Assembly: GCA_049366695.1 (NCBI GenBank)
Contig: JBMNCR010000056.1
Coordinates: forward strand, 62,001-126,000
Direction: 5' to 3'
Origin: JBMNCR01 sp049366695
GTDB lineage: Bacteria; Bacillota; Clostridia; Eubacteriales; Alkalibacteraceae
DNA length: 64,000 nucleotides
Shown: one piece after another, positions 52,273 to 61,662 of the stretch
Layout: every line of letters starts with the position of its first letter
How positions within the stretch are numbered: position 1 is the first letter of the stretch
Notes under the pieces: generated by a model
What the model was told of the DNA's origin: nothing
What the model saw: only the letters and a program-made list of their open reading frames with translations
The model's database searches: none
Position numbers and translations under genes: made by a program

Positions 52273-53598
52273 ATGACTAATAAATTTTTTAAAATATTAA
52301 CATATGGTTGTCAAATGAATGAAAATGATTCAGAAAAAATTAGTGGGATGTTAAAACAATTAGGATTTACATCTACTGAAGAGGATACTAAAGCTAATAT
52401 TATTATTTTAAATACATGTAGTGTAAGAGAAAATGCAAACCAAAAAGTTTTTGGACATCTTGGAAATTATAAAAACTTAAAGAGAAAAAATCCAGATATG
52501 ATTTTATGTGTATGTGGATGTATGATGCAACAAGAAAGTATTGTAAATGAGATTAAGAAGAAATTTAATCATGTTGATTTGATTTTCGGTACACATAATT
52601 TGCATGAATTTCCTGAACTATTATCAAATTATTTAGAAAAAAGAGAAATGATTATTGATATATGGCAAGAAGGAAAAGATATTGCTGAAAACATACCTAT
52701 TGAGAGAAAATTTTCTTTTAAGGCATATGTTTCAATAATGAATGGGTGTAATAATTTTTGCAGTTATTGTATAGTTCCTTATACGAGAGGAAGAGAGAGA
52801 AGTAGAAATCCTCAAAATATAATAAATGAAGTTGAAAATCTTGCGAAATCGGGATGCAAAGAAATAACCGTACTAGGACAAAATGTTAATTCGTATGGTA
52901 AGACTTTTGATAATCCCATATCTTTTTCTAGTTTACTTAGAAGTTTATGTAAGATAAATGGTATTGATCGTATAAGATTTATGACATCTCATCCAAAAGA
53001 TTTATCAGATGAATTAATAGAAACAATAAAAGATGAGGAAAAAGTGTGTAATCACATACATCTTCCTTTTCAAGCAGGAAGTAGTGAAATCTTAAAAAAA
53101 ATGAATAGAAAATATACAAAAAAAGAATATATTGATTTGGTAAAAAAAATAAAAGGAACTATATCGGGGATAGCTATCACTACTGATATCATAGTAGGTT
53201 TTCCCGGGGAGACTGATGATGACTTTATAGAAACTCTTGAGGTAGTAAAGGAATGTAAATTTGACTCATCTTTTACATTTCTCTATTCAATAAGAGCTGG
53301 GACACCTGCAGAAAATATGGAAGAACAAATCAGTGAAAATGTTAAACATGAGCGATTAAATAAATTATTAGAAGTGCAAAATGAAATAAGTAAAGAAATA
53401 AACATGACATATAAAGATAAAGTAGTAAAAGTATTAGTTGAAGGTCCTAGTAAGAATAATGATGCTATATTATCTGGTAGAACAGAGAAAAATAAATTAA
53501 TTAATTTTATTGGTGATGATAAATCTATTGGTAATATTGTTGAAGTTAAAATAACAGAAGTAAGAACATTTTCTTTAAAGGGAATTCAAGTTAATTGA
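52273..53598 (+). CDS. miaB: tRNA-2-methylthio-N6-dimethylallyladenosine synthase MiaB
   Basis: 441 residues. UPF0004 domain with cysteines in YGCQMNENDSE, NTCSVRENA and CVCGCMMQ, radical SAM CxxxCxxC in GCNNFCSYCIVPYTRGRERSR, and TRAM domain at the C-terminus. Adds the methylthio group to i6A37, the product of MiaA encoded downstream. Its stop overlaps the ribosome-site region of mutS. Confidence 0.96.
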   Translation: MTNKFFKILTYGCQMNENDSEKISGMLKQLGFTSTEEDTKANIIILNTCSVRENANQKVFGHLGNYKNLKRKNPDMILCVCGCMMQQESIVNEIKKKFNHVDLIFGTHNLHEFPELLSNYLEKREMIIDIWQEGKDIAENIPIERKFSFKAYVSIMNGCNNFCSYCIVPYTRGRERSRNPQNIINEVENLAKSGCKEITVLGQNVNSYGKTFDNPISFSSLLRSLCKINGIDRIRFMTSHPKDLSDELIETIKDEEKVCNHIHLPFQAGSSEILKKMNRKYTKKEYIDLVKKIKGTISGIAITTDIIVGFPGETDDDFIETLEVVKECKFDSSFTFLYSIRAGTPAENMEEQISENVKHERLNKLLEVQNEISKEINMTYKDKVVKVLVEGPSKNNDAILSGRTEKNKLINFIGDDKSIGNIVEVKITEVRTFSLKGIQVN

Positions 53599-53615
53599 GA
53601 AAGGATGATGTATCA

Positions 53616-56240
53616 ATGGCACAACTTACTCCAATGATGCAACAGTATCTAGAACTACATGAAAAAGTTAAAGATGCTATTCTTTTTTTTAGACTTGGTG
53701 ATTTTTATGAAATGTTTTTTGATGATGCATTAACCGCTTCTAGAGAACTGGAAATTACTTTAACAGGTAGAGATTGTGGATTAGAAGAAAGAGCTCCTAT
53801 GTGCGGAGTTCCTTATCATGCAGCGGAAAATTATATTGTTAGATTAATAGAAAAAGGTTATAAAGTTGCCATATGTGAGCAAGTGGAAGATCCTAAAATT
53901 TCTAAAGGAATAGTAAAAAGAGAAATTATTAGAGTCATATCTCCTGGAACGATAAATGATGGTAAATTAATTCATGAAAAAACAAATAATTTTCTAATGT
54001 GTATCTATTATAATATGATGGATTTTGGGGTTGCATATGTAGACGTTTCAACAGGTGAATTTTATACGTCACAGATATCAGGAGCTGAAAATTCAAAGGG
54101 AAAACTTCTTGATGAAATAGCGAAAATAAGACCTTCAGAAATAATTATAAATTCTGTATTATATAAGGATAAATTGTTAATAGATAAAATAGAAAAAACA
54201 TTTGATATATATATTAATGTAAACCAAAATAAATATTTCAATTTAGAGAAATCTGTAAAAGTTTTAAAAGAACATTATAATGTGTATTCTATGACTTCAT
54301 TAGGAATAGAAGATTGTGAATTATGTATAAAATCAAGCGGTGCTTTATTAACTTATTTAAATGAAACTCAAATGAGAGTATTAACACATATTAATAAACT
54401 AAATAAATATATAATAGAAGAATATATGGCCATAGATTTATCCACAAGAAAAAATTTAGAACTTACAGAAAATATAAGAAATAGAGATAAAAAGGGAAGT
54501 CTACTTAATGTATTAGATAAGACTGAAACATCGATGGGTGGTAGAAGGTTAAAAAGTTGGATCAATCAACCACTAATAGATATTGAAAAAATTAATGGAC
54601 GATTAAATGCAGTAGAGATATTAATTAATGATATTTCAATTCTTTTTGGAATTGGAGATATCCTTAAGAAAATATATGATCTAGAAAGATTAATAAGTAA
54701 ATTATCTTTTGGTAATTGTAATGCAAGGGATATATTAGCATTAAAACAATCCCTTTGTGTAATTCCTTCTCTTAAAACAATATTGGATAAATGCGATAGT
54801 AAATACTTAAAATATCTTAATAGTAGAATAGATGCTTTAGTGGATGTTTATAGATTAATCGACGTTGGAATAAGTATTGATCCTCCTATATCCATAAAAG
54901 AAGGTAACATTATCAAAGATGGGTATAATGAACAGGTAGATGAATTTAGAAAAATTAATACATCTGGGAAAGACTATATTATAGAATTAGAATTAAAAGA
55001 AAAAGAAAGTACAGGAATAAAGTCATTAAAAATAAAATATAATAAAATTTTTGGATATTATATTGATGTAACTAAAAGCAATTTACATTTAGTTCCGGAT
55101 CATTACATTAGGAAACAAACACTAGCTAATTCTGAGAGGTATTATACTGAAGAATTGAAAGAAATAGAAAATAGTATTCTAAATTCTGAAGAAAAAATTG
55201 TGAATTTAGAATATGAATTGTTTATAGATATAAAAAATAAAATATTAGAAGAAGTTAATAGAATAAAAGCAACGGCGGAATGTATAAGCATAATAGATGT
55301 ACTGTATTCTTTTGCAAAGGTAAGTTATGAAAATAATTATGTAAAACCTGTAGTAAATGATAAAGATGAAATATTAATATATGAAGGTAGACATCCAGTG
55401 GTTGAAGCAATGTTGCCAGATAATGAATATGTCCCAAACTCATGTGAGTTGAATTGTGAAGATGATAGAATGATAATTATTACAGGACCTAATATGGCAG
55501 GAAAATCAACTTTTATTAGACAAGTTGCAATAATTACTTTAATGACACAAATTGGATGTTATGTACCGGCCCAACAAGCCAAAATAGGCGTAGTTGATAG
55601 GATATTTACTAGGGTAGGAGCTTCTGATGATTTAGCTTCTGGACATAGTACATTTATGGTTGAAATGAGTGAAGTTGCTAATATTTTAAAGAATGCTACA
55701 TCGAAAAGTCTAATAATTTTAGATGAAATCGGAAGAGGAACTAGTACTTATGATGGTTTAGGCATAGCATGGTCGGTTATAGAGTATCTAACAGATAAGA
55801 AATTAATTGGTGGAAAATCACTATTTGCAACTCATTATCATGAATTAACACAATTAGAAACAAAAATGGAAGGTGTTAAGAATTATTGTATTAAAGTTCA
55901 AGAAAGTGAAGATGGAGTGATTTTCTTAAGAAAAATAATTGCTGGTAGTGCAGATCAAAGTTATGGAATTGAAGTTGCAAAATTAGCAGGATTGCCTGAT
56001 TTGGTTATACATAGGTCAAGAGAAATACTTAAATATTTGGAAGATAACGAAAATAAAAATAATATAAATAGTATTAATGAAATTAGTATTTCTACTAAAA
56101 ACGAAAATAATGATATGAATTTATTTAATTATAAAGAAAAATTAATAATTGACGAATTAAAAACATTACCTGTTGAGGACATGTCTCCTATTGAGTTGAT
56201 GAATTATATTTATGATCTTAAAAAACGATTACAAAATTGA
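53616..56240 (+). CDS. mutS: DNA mismatch repair ATPase MutS
   Basis: 874 residues. N-terminal mismatch-binding FFRLGDFYEMFFDDA (Phe-x-Glu motif), connector and lever domains, Walker A GPNMAGKSTFIRQ, SHSTFMVEM-like signature SGHSTFMVEMSEV and Walker B IILDEIGRGTSTYDG. ATG 53616 behind GAAAGGATGAT; a TTG at 53595 overlapping miaB is less likely. Confidence 0.97.
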   Translation: MAQLTPMMQQYLELHEKVKDAILFFRLGDFYEMFFDDALTASRELEITLTGRDCGLEERAPMCGVPYHAAENYIVRLIEKGYKVAICEQVEDPKISKGIVKREIIRVISPGTINDGKLIHEKTNNFLMCIYYNMMDFGVAYVDVSTGEFYTSQISGAENSKGKLLDEIAKIRPSEIIINSVLYKDKLLIDKIEKTFDIYINVNQNKYFNLEKSVKVLKEHYNVYSMTSLGIEDCELCIKSSGALLTYLNETQMRVLTHINKLNKYIIEEYMAIDLSTRKNLELTENIRNRDKKGSLLNVLDKTETSMGGRRLKSWINQPLIDIEKINGRLNAVEILINDISILFGIGDILKKIYDLERLISKLSFGNCNARDILALKQSLCVIPSLKTILDKCDSKYLKYLNSRIDALVDVYRLIDVGISIDPPISIKEGNIIKDGYNEQVDEFRKINTSGKDYIIELELKEKESTGIKSLKIKYNKIFGYYIDVTKSNLHLVPDHYIRKQTLANSERYYTEELKEIENSILNSEEKIVNLEYELFIDIKNKILEEVNRIKATAECISIIDVLYSFAKVSYENNYVKPVVNDKDEILIYEGRHPVVEAMLPDNEYVPNSCELNCEDDRMIIITGPNMAGKSTFIRQVAIITLMTQIGCYVPAQQAKIGVVDRIFTRVGASDDLASGHSTFMVEMSEVANILKNATSKSLIILDEIGRGTSTYDGLGIAWSVIEYLTDKKLIGGKSLFATHYHELTQLETKMEGVKNYCIKVQESEDGVIFLRKIIAGSADQSYGIEVAKLAGLPDLVIHRSREILKYLEDNENKNNINSINEISISTKNENNDMNLFNYKEKLIIDELKTLPVEDMSPIELMNYIYDLKKRLQN

Positions 56241-56390
56241 TTTAAATTAGCTTTCTTTAACGTTGGTAGTTTTTATCTTATTTGTTTGCTGCATCATGAG
56301 TAATTAATTAAATTAGAAAGAAATTATGATATTAACTATATAAACATTATTTTTATAGTTGCTTTATAATTCTATTTGAGGTGATATAGG

Positions 56391-58244
56391 TTGAGTATTA
56401 GGATATTAAATAATAATATTGCAAATAAAATTGCAGCTGGTGAAGTTATAACGGATCCTAATGCTGTTATAAAAGAATTAGTTGAAAATTCAATTGATGC
56501 TAAAAGTCGAAATATTAATATTCATATTGAAAATGGAGGAAAGAAAAAAATTACTGTTTCAGATGATGGAGAAGGGATTTTATCCAATGAAGTTTGTCTT
56601 GCATTTAAAAGACATGCAACGAGCAAAATTTATACTTTAGAAGATTTAGATAGATTAGATAGTCTTGGTTTTAGGGGAGAAGCTTTACCTAGTATTGCAG
56701 CAATTTCAAAAGTAAGTATTAAAACACATTCGATACATGAAGAAATTGGATGTTATGCAGTAATTAAGGAAAATAACATAGATAGTATAAGAAAATCATT
56801 TAGTAAAGGTACTTCTATTAGTATAGAAGATTTATTCTATAATACACCAGCACGATTGAAACATATGAAAAAAGCAAGTGAAGAATCAAAACATATAATT
56901 CTATTGGTTGAAAGATTAGCACTATCACATCCTGATATTTCATTTTCATTAAATGTTGAAGATAGAAATGTAATAAAAACACCAGGAGATGGCAACATGT
57001 TGAATTGTATACATAGTATATTTGATTATCAACTTGGTGACAATTTAATAAGTATTCAGTATGAAAATAAACCTCTAATAATATCAGGATATCTAGGAAA
57101 TCAAAATAATACAAATAGTACTAGAAGACACCAATATATATATATTAATAATCGATATATACAAGATGTTAAAATTAATAAAGCAATTGAAGAAGCTTAT
57201 GAAAATACTATAATGATAAATCAACATCCTAAATTTATATTGAATATAGATCTGCCCCCTCATATGTTAGATGTAAATATACATCCTTCTAAAACAAAAA
57301 TAAAAATTTTAAATGAAAGTTTAGTTTTATTATTAATAAAAGACGGAATAAAAAAGACTTTAAGGGAATTTAGTACTGTAAAAAGCTATAAAGACATTGA
57401 ACTCAAAAAAAATAAAATAATATCTGAAGACTTTAAACAGGAGAGTATCATTAAGTATAAAAATGATTTTATAAATGAAAGTCCCATATCTTATATAAAA
57501 AATAAAGAAGTAATGCAAAAAAAAACTGCGCAAGAGTCAAATGATGGAAAAGATGAAAAGGTTGAAACAGCAGAAACAGTTGAAATAGTTGAAAAAGTTG
57601 GAGTAGAGAACAAAAGTAAAGAAAGTATGAATAAATTATTAAGCAATCAAAAGAGTCTTTTTTCTATGCTTATAAATTCAAAGTTGATAGGGCAGTTATT
57701 TAATACATATATATTATTTGAAATTGAGGATTCTATTCTTCTGTTAGATCAGCATGCTTCTCATGAAAGAATTTTATATGAAGATATATCTAAAAAAATT
57801 AAAGATGGTAATAATATAACTCAAAATATTTTTCCTGCAAATTTAAAATTGTCACCTAGTGATTATCAGTTAGTTTTAAACCAAAGAAAATTTTTATCAA
57901 ACTTAGGATTTGAATTTGATGAATTTGGTCAAAATACAATTTGTTTGCGTAGTGTTCCTATATTTTTTAATAAACCTCAAGACAGCAAGTTATTGATTGA
58001 AATTATAGAAGAAATAAATAATAAGAATAGTATAACGAATATTTCTAAATTTCAGAATGATATAATTAAAAGTGCATGTAAAAAAGCAATTAAAGCAAAT
58101 AATAAGTTGAGCGATGTTGAAATAAAAGAATTAATTAACTTATTAATTGCTTGTGAATATCCATATACGTGCCCCCATGGAAGACCAACAATTTTTAAGT
58201 TGACAAAATATGAATTGGAAAAATTGTTTAAAAGAGTATTGTAG
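56391..58244 (+). CDS. mutL: DNA mismatch repair protein MutL
   Basis: 617 residues. GHKL ATPase: KIAAGEV, KELVENSIDAKS, DDGEGI, RHATSKI, GFRGEALPSIAAIS. Linker of charged residues (about 330-420). C-terminal domain with the endonuclease metal motif DQHASHERILYE and CPHGRPT, expected in organisms without MutH. The KIAAGEV motif is followed by ITDPNAVIKEL rather than the common VxRPASVVKEL. TTG start behind TGAGGTGAT. miaA begins 7 bp later. Confidence 0.96.
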   Translation: MSIRILNNNIANKIAAGEVITDPNAVIKELVENSIDAKSRNINIHIENGGKKKITVSDDGEGILSNEVCLAFKRHATSKIYTLEDLDRLDSLGFRGEALPSIAAISKVSIKTHSIHEEIGCYAVIKENNIDSIRKSFSKGTSISIEDLFYNTPARLKHMKKASEESKHIILLVERLALSHPDISFSLNVEDRNVIKTPGDGNMLNCIHSIFDYQLGDNLISIQYENKPLIISGYLGNQNNTNSTRRHQYIYINNRYIQDVKINKAIEEAYENTIMINQHPKFILNIDLPPHMLDVNIHPSKTKIKILNESLVLLLIKDGIKKTLREFSTVKSYKDIELKKNKIISEDFKQESIIKYKNDFINESPISYIKNKEVMQKKTAQESNDGKDEKVETAETVEIVEKVGVENKSKESMNKLLSNQKSLFSMLINSKLIGQLFNTYILFEIEDSILLLDQHASHERILYEDISKKIKDGNNITQNIFPANLKLSPSDYQLVLNQRKFLSNLGFEFDEFGQNTICLRSVPIFFNKPQDSKLLIEIIEEINNKNSITNISKFQNDIIKSACKKAIKANNKLSDVEIKELINLLIACEYPYTCPHGRPTIFKLTKYELEKLFKRVL

Positions 58245-58251
58245 GTGAAAA

Positions 58252-59199
58252 ATGAAAGATAAAATAGTATTAATCGTAGGGCCAACTGCTTCAGGAAAAA
58301 CTGAAATTTCAATAAAGCTAGCACATAAAATAAATGCAGAAATAATATCAGCTGATTCTATGCAGATATACAAAAAAATGAATATTGGTACTGCTAAACC
58401 TAATATCGAAGAGATGCAAGGAATTAAACACTATCTAATTGATGAAATTGAGCCTGAAGAGGAATTTTCTGTAGCACTTTTTAAAAAGCAAAGTGAATTC
58501 TATATAGCAAATATTATTAAAAATGATAAAATTCCTCTAATAGTTGGAGGTACAGGTTTATACGTAAATTCTTTTGTTCAAACATTGGATTTTACATCAG
58601 CAAAACCAAATGAAAAAATACGTATTGAATTAGAAAATATAGCTAAAGAAAAGGGTAATGAAGTTCTTCATAATATGTTAATAGATATAGACCCTTTATC
58701 AGCTGATAAGATACATCCTAATAATGTGAAAAGAATAATTAGGGCATTAGAGATATATAAAACATCAGGTATTGCAAAATCTCAATGGGATGAAAGATCG
58801 ATGAAAAATGAACTAAAATATGAACCTATACTTATTGGATTAAATATGGATAGGAAATTATTATATAATAGAATTAATTTAAGAGTAGATATTATGATAA
58901 ATAATGGTCTGGTGGATGAAGTAAAAAGATTATTAGAAGAAGGATACGCAGAAACATTAGTGAGTATGCAGGGACTAGGATATAAAGAAATAGTAAAATA
59001 CTTAAATGGTTACTATTCTTTAGAAGAAGCTATTGAAATTATTAAAAGAGATACCCGTCGCTTTGCTAAAAGACAATTAACGTGGTTTAGAAGAGATAAT
59101 AGGATAAATTGGTTTTTTACAGATGAGTACGAAAATAAAGATAAAATATTAGTTGATATTCTTAAAATATTGGAGGAGAAAGGAATTAATAGTATATGA
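58252..59199 (+). CDS. miaA: tRNA dimethylallyltransferase MiaA
   Basis: 315 residues. P-loop IVGPTASGKTE, DSMQIYKKMNIGTAKP, VGGTGLYVNS, and RRFAKRQLTWFRRD near the C-terminus. Puts the dimethylallyl group on A37 of tRNAs reading UNN codons, substrate for MiaB. Overlaps the next gene by four bases (ATGA). hfq, often the next gene in Clostridia, is absent. Confidence 0.97.
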   Translation: MKDKIVLIVGPTASGKTEISIKLAHKINAEIISADSMQIYKKMNIGTAKPNIEEMQGIKHYLIDEIEPEEEFSVALFKKQSEFYIANIIKNDKIPLIVGGTGLYVNSFVQTLDFTSAKPNEKIRIELENIAKEKGNEVLHNMLIDIDPLSADKIHPNNVKRIIRALEIYKTSGIAKSQWDERSMKNELKYEPILIGLNMDRKLLYNRINLRVDIMINNGLVDEVKRLLEEGYAETLVSMQGLGYKEIVKYLNGYYSLEEAIEIIKRDTRRFAKRQLTWFRRDNRINWFFTDEYENKDKILVDILKILEEKGINSI

Positions 59200-60494
59200 A
59201 AAAAATTCAAAAGCTTATAAATGAAACATATGGTATTGATAGTTCCATATTAGAATATTGTAATATAAAAGAAGAAGAAACAGTAGACTATTTTAAAAAC
59301 ACTGATAATATAAGAGAATACAATCAAATAAAAGTAATTAAAGCTATGCAGGAAGTTAATATAAGCGAGAGACATTTTCAAGTTTCCACTGGTTATGGTT
59401 ATAATGATGAAGGAAGAGAAGCGGTTGAAAAAGTATATTCATTAGTATTTAATACGGAAGACGCATTGGTAAGACCACAAATAATATCAGGTACCCACGC
59501 TTTATCTCTATGTTTATATGGTGTTCTTAGACCTGAGGATGAATTATTATCGATTACAGGGAAACCTTATGATACTATTAATACCATAATAGGACGTTCT
59601 GATGCATCAACCGTAAATGATAGTGGTACATTAAAAGATTATGGAATTGTATACAAACAAGTAGAATTATCCAATGGAGAATTGGATATTTGCAAGATAA
59701 ATAAAAATATTACTTCAAAAACTAGGATGATATACATACAAAGATCAACTGGATATGATTGGAGAAAGGCAATAACGGTAAAAGAGATAAAAAAATTTAT
59801 TACATATATTAAAAATAAAAAGCCGGATATTATTATAATGATTGATAACTGTTATGGAGAGTTTATGGATTATGAAGAACCTACTGATGTCGGAGCAGAC
59901 TTAATAGCAGGTTCATTAATAAAGAATCCCGGTGGTGGATTAGCTCCAGTTGGAGGATATATTGCAGGAAAAAAAGAACTAGTATATAAAGCAGCTTGTA
60001 GATTGTCAGCTCCAGGTATTGCAAAAGAAACTGGAGCTACATTAGGTATAAATAGAACTTATTTACAAGGATTATTTTTAGCTCCTCATGTGGTATCAGA
60101 GGCAGTTAAAACAGCGATACTAGCTTCAAAAATATTTTTAGATTTAGGGATTGAAGTTTGTCCTATGCCTGAAGATTATAGAAGTGATATTATTCAGGGA
60201 ATAAAACTAAAGGATCCAAATGCAGTAATAGATTTTTGTCGTGCATTCCAACAAGCTGCTCCTGTTGATTCATTTGTTGTTCCAGAACCGTGGGATATGC
60301 CCGGTTACGAAAATAAAGTCATTATGGCAGCTGGAGCCTTTATACAAGGATCTTCTATAGAATTAAGTGCTGATGCACCTATGAGAGAACCGTATATAGC
60401 GTATTTACAAGGCGGATTAACGCATGATCATGGTAAGCTTGGTATATACATAGCTTTGCAAAACTTAAAAAATTCAGGGTATATAAAAATTTAA
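59196..60494 (+). CDS. Alum_res-family PLP-dependent enzyme (YnbB-like)
   Basis: 432 residues. Cys/Met-metabolism-like fold-type I PLP enzyme; PLP aspartate region IIIMIDNCYGEFMD and Schiff-base lysine in GSLIKNPGGGLAPVGGYIAG. Conserved in Firmicutes beside miaA and called aluminium resistance protein or methionine gamma-lyase family; its real substrate is not established. Start overlaps miaA's stop, and its own stop codon overlaps the stop of convergent lexA (shared TTAA at 60491-60494). Confidence 0.88.
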   Translation: MKKIQKLINETYGIDSSILEYCNIKEEETVDYFKNTDNIREYNQIKVIKAMQEVNISERHFQVSTGYGYNDEGREAVEKVYSLVFNTEDALVRPQIISGTHALSLCLYGVLRPEDELLSITGKPYDTINTIIGRSDASTVNDSGTLKDYGIVYKQVELSNGELDICKINKNITSKTRMIYIQRSTGYDWRKAITVKEIKKFITYIKNKKPDIIIMIDNCYGEFMDYEEPTDVGADLIAGSLIKNPGGGLAPVGGYIAGKKELVYKAACRLSAPGIAKETGATLGINRTYLQGLFLAPHVVSEAVKTAILASKIFLDLGIEVCPMPEDYRSDIIQGIKLKDPNAVIDFCRAFQQAAPVDSFVVPEPWDMPGYENKVIMAAGAFIQGSSIELSADAPMREPYIAYLQGGLTHDHGKLGIYIALQNLKNSGYIKI

Positions 60495-61111
60495 TCAAAT
60501 TTTCTTATTACCCCTGAAACTTTTCCGAGTATAGTAACATGTTCTCGATAAATAGGATCCATAGTTGAATTTTCAGGTTGTAATCGAATGATATTTGATT
60601 CTTTATAAAATGTTTTTACTGTAGCTTCATCATCATCTACTAAAGCTACTACAATATCTCCATTTTTAGCAGTGTTTTGTTTTTCTACAATTACAAAATC
60701 CCCATCTAAAATACCTGCTTCTATCATACTAGTACCTTTTATAGAGAGAATATAACATTCCTTATTATTAATAAAATCAGTAGGTAAAGGAAAACTATCT
60801 TCTATATTTTCTACAGCTAATATAGGTTCTCCTGCAGTTACACGACCAACGATAGGTACGTCAATTATTTCTTTGTTGCTTTTAAAAAATTGATCCCTAT
60901 CCATTAATTCAATAGCTCTAGGTTTAGTAGCATCTCTTTTTATATATCCTTTGTTTTCTAGCTTTTCTAAATGACCATGAACAGTAGAAGTTGATCTTAA
61001 ATTTACAGCAACGCATATTTCTCTAACAGAAGGGGGATATCCTTTTGTTACTAATTCACTTCTAATAAAGTCTAAAATGTCGTTTTGTTTTTTACTTATA
61101 TCTTCATACAT
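60491..61111 (-). CDS. lexA: SOS repressor LexA
   Basis: 206 residues. N-terminal winged helix (YPPSVREICVAVNLRSTSTVHGHLEKLENKGYIKRD), cleavage site Ala-Gly in GRVTAGEPI, catalytic serine in GTSMIEAGI and lysine in EATVKTFY. Autocleaves on RecA-ssDNA. The ATG at 61111 follows AGGAGGT on the minus strand; a longer frame upstream is only the continuation through the operator region. Divergent from yneA with three LexA-type boxes between them. Confidence 0.97.
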   Translation of the reverse strand: MYEDISKKQNDILDFIRSELVTKGYPPSVREICVAVNLRSTSTVHGHLEKLENKGYIKRDATKPRAIELMDRDQFFKSNKEIIDVPIVGRVTAGEPILAVENIEDSFPLPTDFINNKECYILSIKGTSMIEAGILDGDFVIVEKQNTAKNGDIVVALVDDDEATVKTFYKESNIIRLQPENSTMDPIYREHVTILGKVSGVIRKFD

Positions 61112-61164
61112 ATTATTAATACCTCCTAATTTAAAATAATTATAGCATAATAATTGGAATAAAA

Positions 61165-61178
61165 CAAACAAATGTTCG
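61165..61178 (-). promoter_or_regulatory. LexA box, lexA-proximal, imperfect
   Basis: Minus strand CGAACATTTGTTTG, one base off the GAAC-N4-GTTC core. Lies 54 bp before the lexA start. Confidence 0.6.
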
Positions 61179-61187
61179 AAAAAAACA

Positions 61188-61216
61188 TTGACACGGAACA
61201 ACTGTTCGTGTAAACT
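61188..61216 (+). promoter_or_regulatory. yneA promoter
   Basis: TTGACA 61188-61193, 17-bp spacer, TAAACT 61211-61216. The first LexA box lies inside the spacer. Confidence 0.75.
61196..61207. promoter_or_regulatory. LexA box in the yneA promoter spacer
   Basis: GAACAACTGTTC, flanked as CG...G, perfect GAAC-N4-GTTC. The same 12 bases recur upstream of lysA. Confidence 0.85.
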
Positions 61217-61224
61217 ACTTATAA

Positions 61225-61236
61225 GAACACATGTTC
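61225..61236. promoter_or_regulatory. LexA box downstream of the yneA -10
   Basis: GAACACATGTTC, within the fully symmetric AGAACACATGTTCT. Lies in the untranslated leader, 18 bp before the yneA start. Confidence 0.85.
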
Positions 61237-61253
61237 TAAAGGGAGGAAATAAA

Positions 61254-61571
61254 ATGATTTTAATGGGAAAGAGAATAAGAATTACAAATAAAATTAAATT
61301 TACGATTTCATTATTTATAATTATCTTTGCAATATATAGTATTTTAATGTTTACATTTAATGAAGCATCAGGAGAAGAGTTAGAAGAATATAAGAAATAT
61401 GTTGTAAAAAAAGGAGATACTATTTGGAAAATAGCTTTAATAAATATAGATACTAATAAAGATGTGAGGGAGTTAGTATATGATATATACGATGTAAATA
61501 ACATTGCAGGAAGTGAAAATATATATCCTGGACAATTATTATTACTACCAGTATATAAATCATTACCTTAA
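61254..61571 (+). CDS. yneA: SOS-induced LysM protein, YneA-like division inhibitor
   Basis: 105 residues. One membrane segment (about 18-37, ISLFIIIFAIYSILMFTF) and a C-terminal LysM domain (YVVKKGDTIWKIAL ... NIYPGQLLLLPV). Layout and place, divergent from lexA under LexA boxes, match B. subtilis YneA, which halts division during DNA damage. ATG 61254 behind GGGAGGAAA; upstream codons belong to the operator. Function is inferred from synteny and domain. Confidence 0.88.
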   Translation: MILMGKRIRITNKIKFTISLFIIIFAIYSILMFTFNEASGEELEEYKKYVVKKGDTIWKIALINIDTNKDVRELVYDIYDVNNIAGSENIYPGQLLLLPVYKSLP

Positions 61572-61662
61572 TGTATAATGCATATCATAATCTGACTCCT
61601 GCTGCATCTATAAATAACAAAAATGTATCACCATGAGATCTGAGGAGTATAGATATATACCA

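Noticed and set aside
56818..57114. Open frame of 98 codons on the minus strand inside mutL, and similar reverse frames in recN, lgt, murG, ispH-S1, mutS and others
   Set aside because: All are antisense or out-of-frame shadows of well-supported genes in AT-rich DNA, without ribosome sites or recognisable domains.
61112..61504. Extended LexA reading frame of 337 codons
   Set aside because: The extension runs through the LexA boxes and the yneA gene; the ATG at 61111 has AGGAGGT and gives the normal LexA length.
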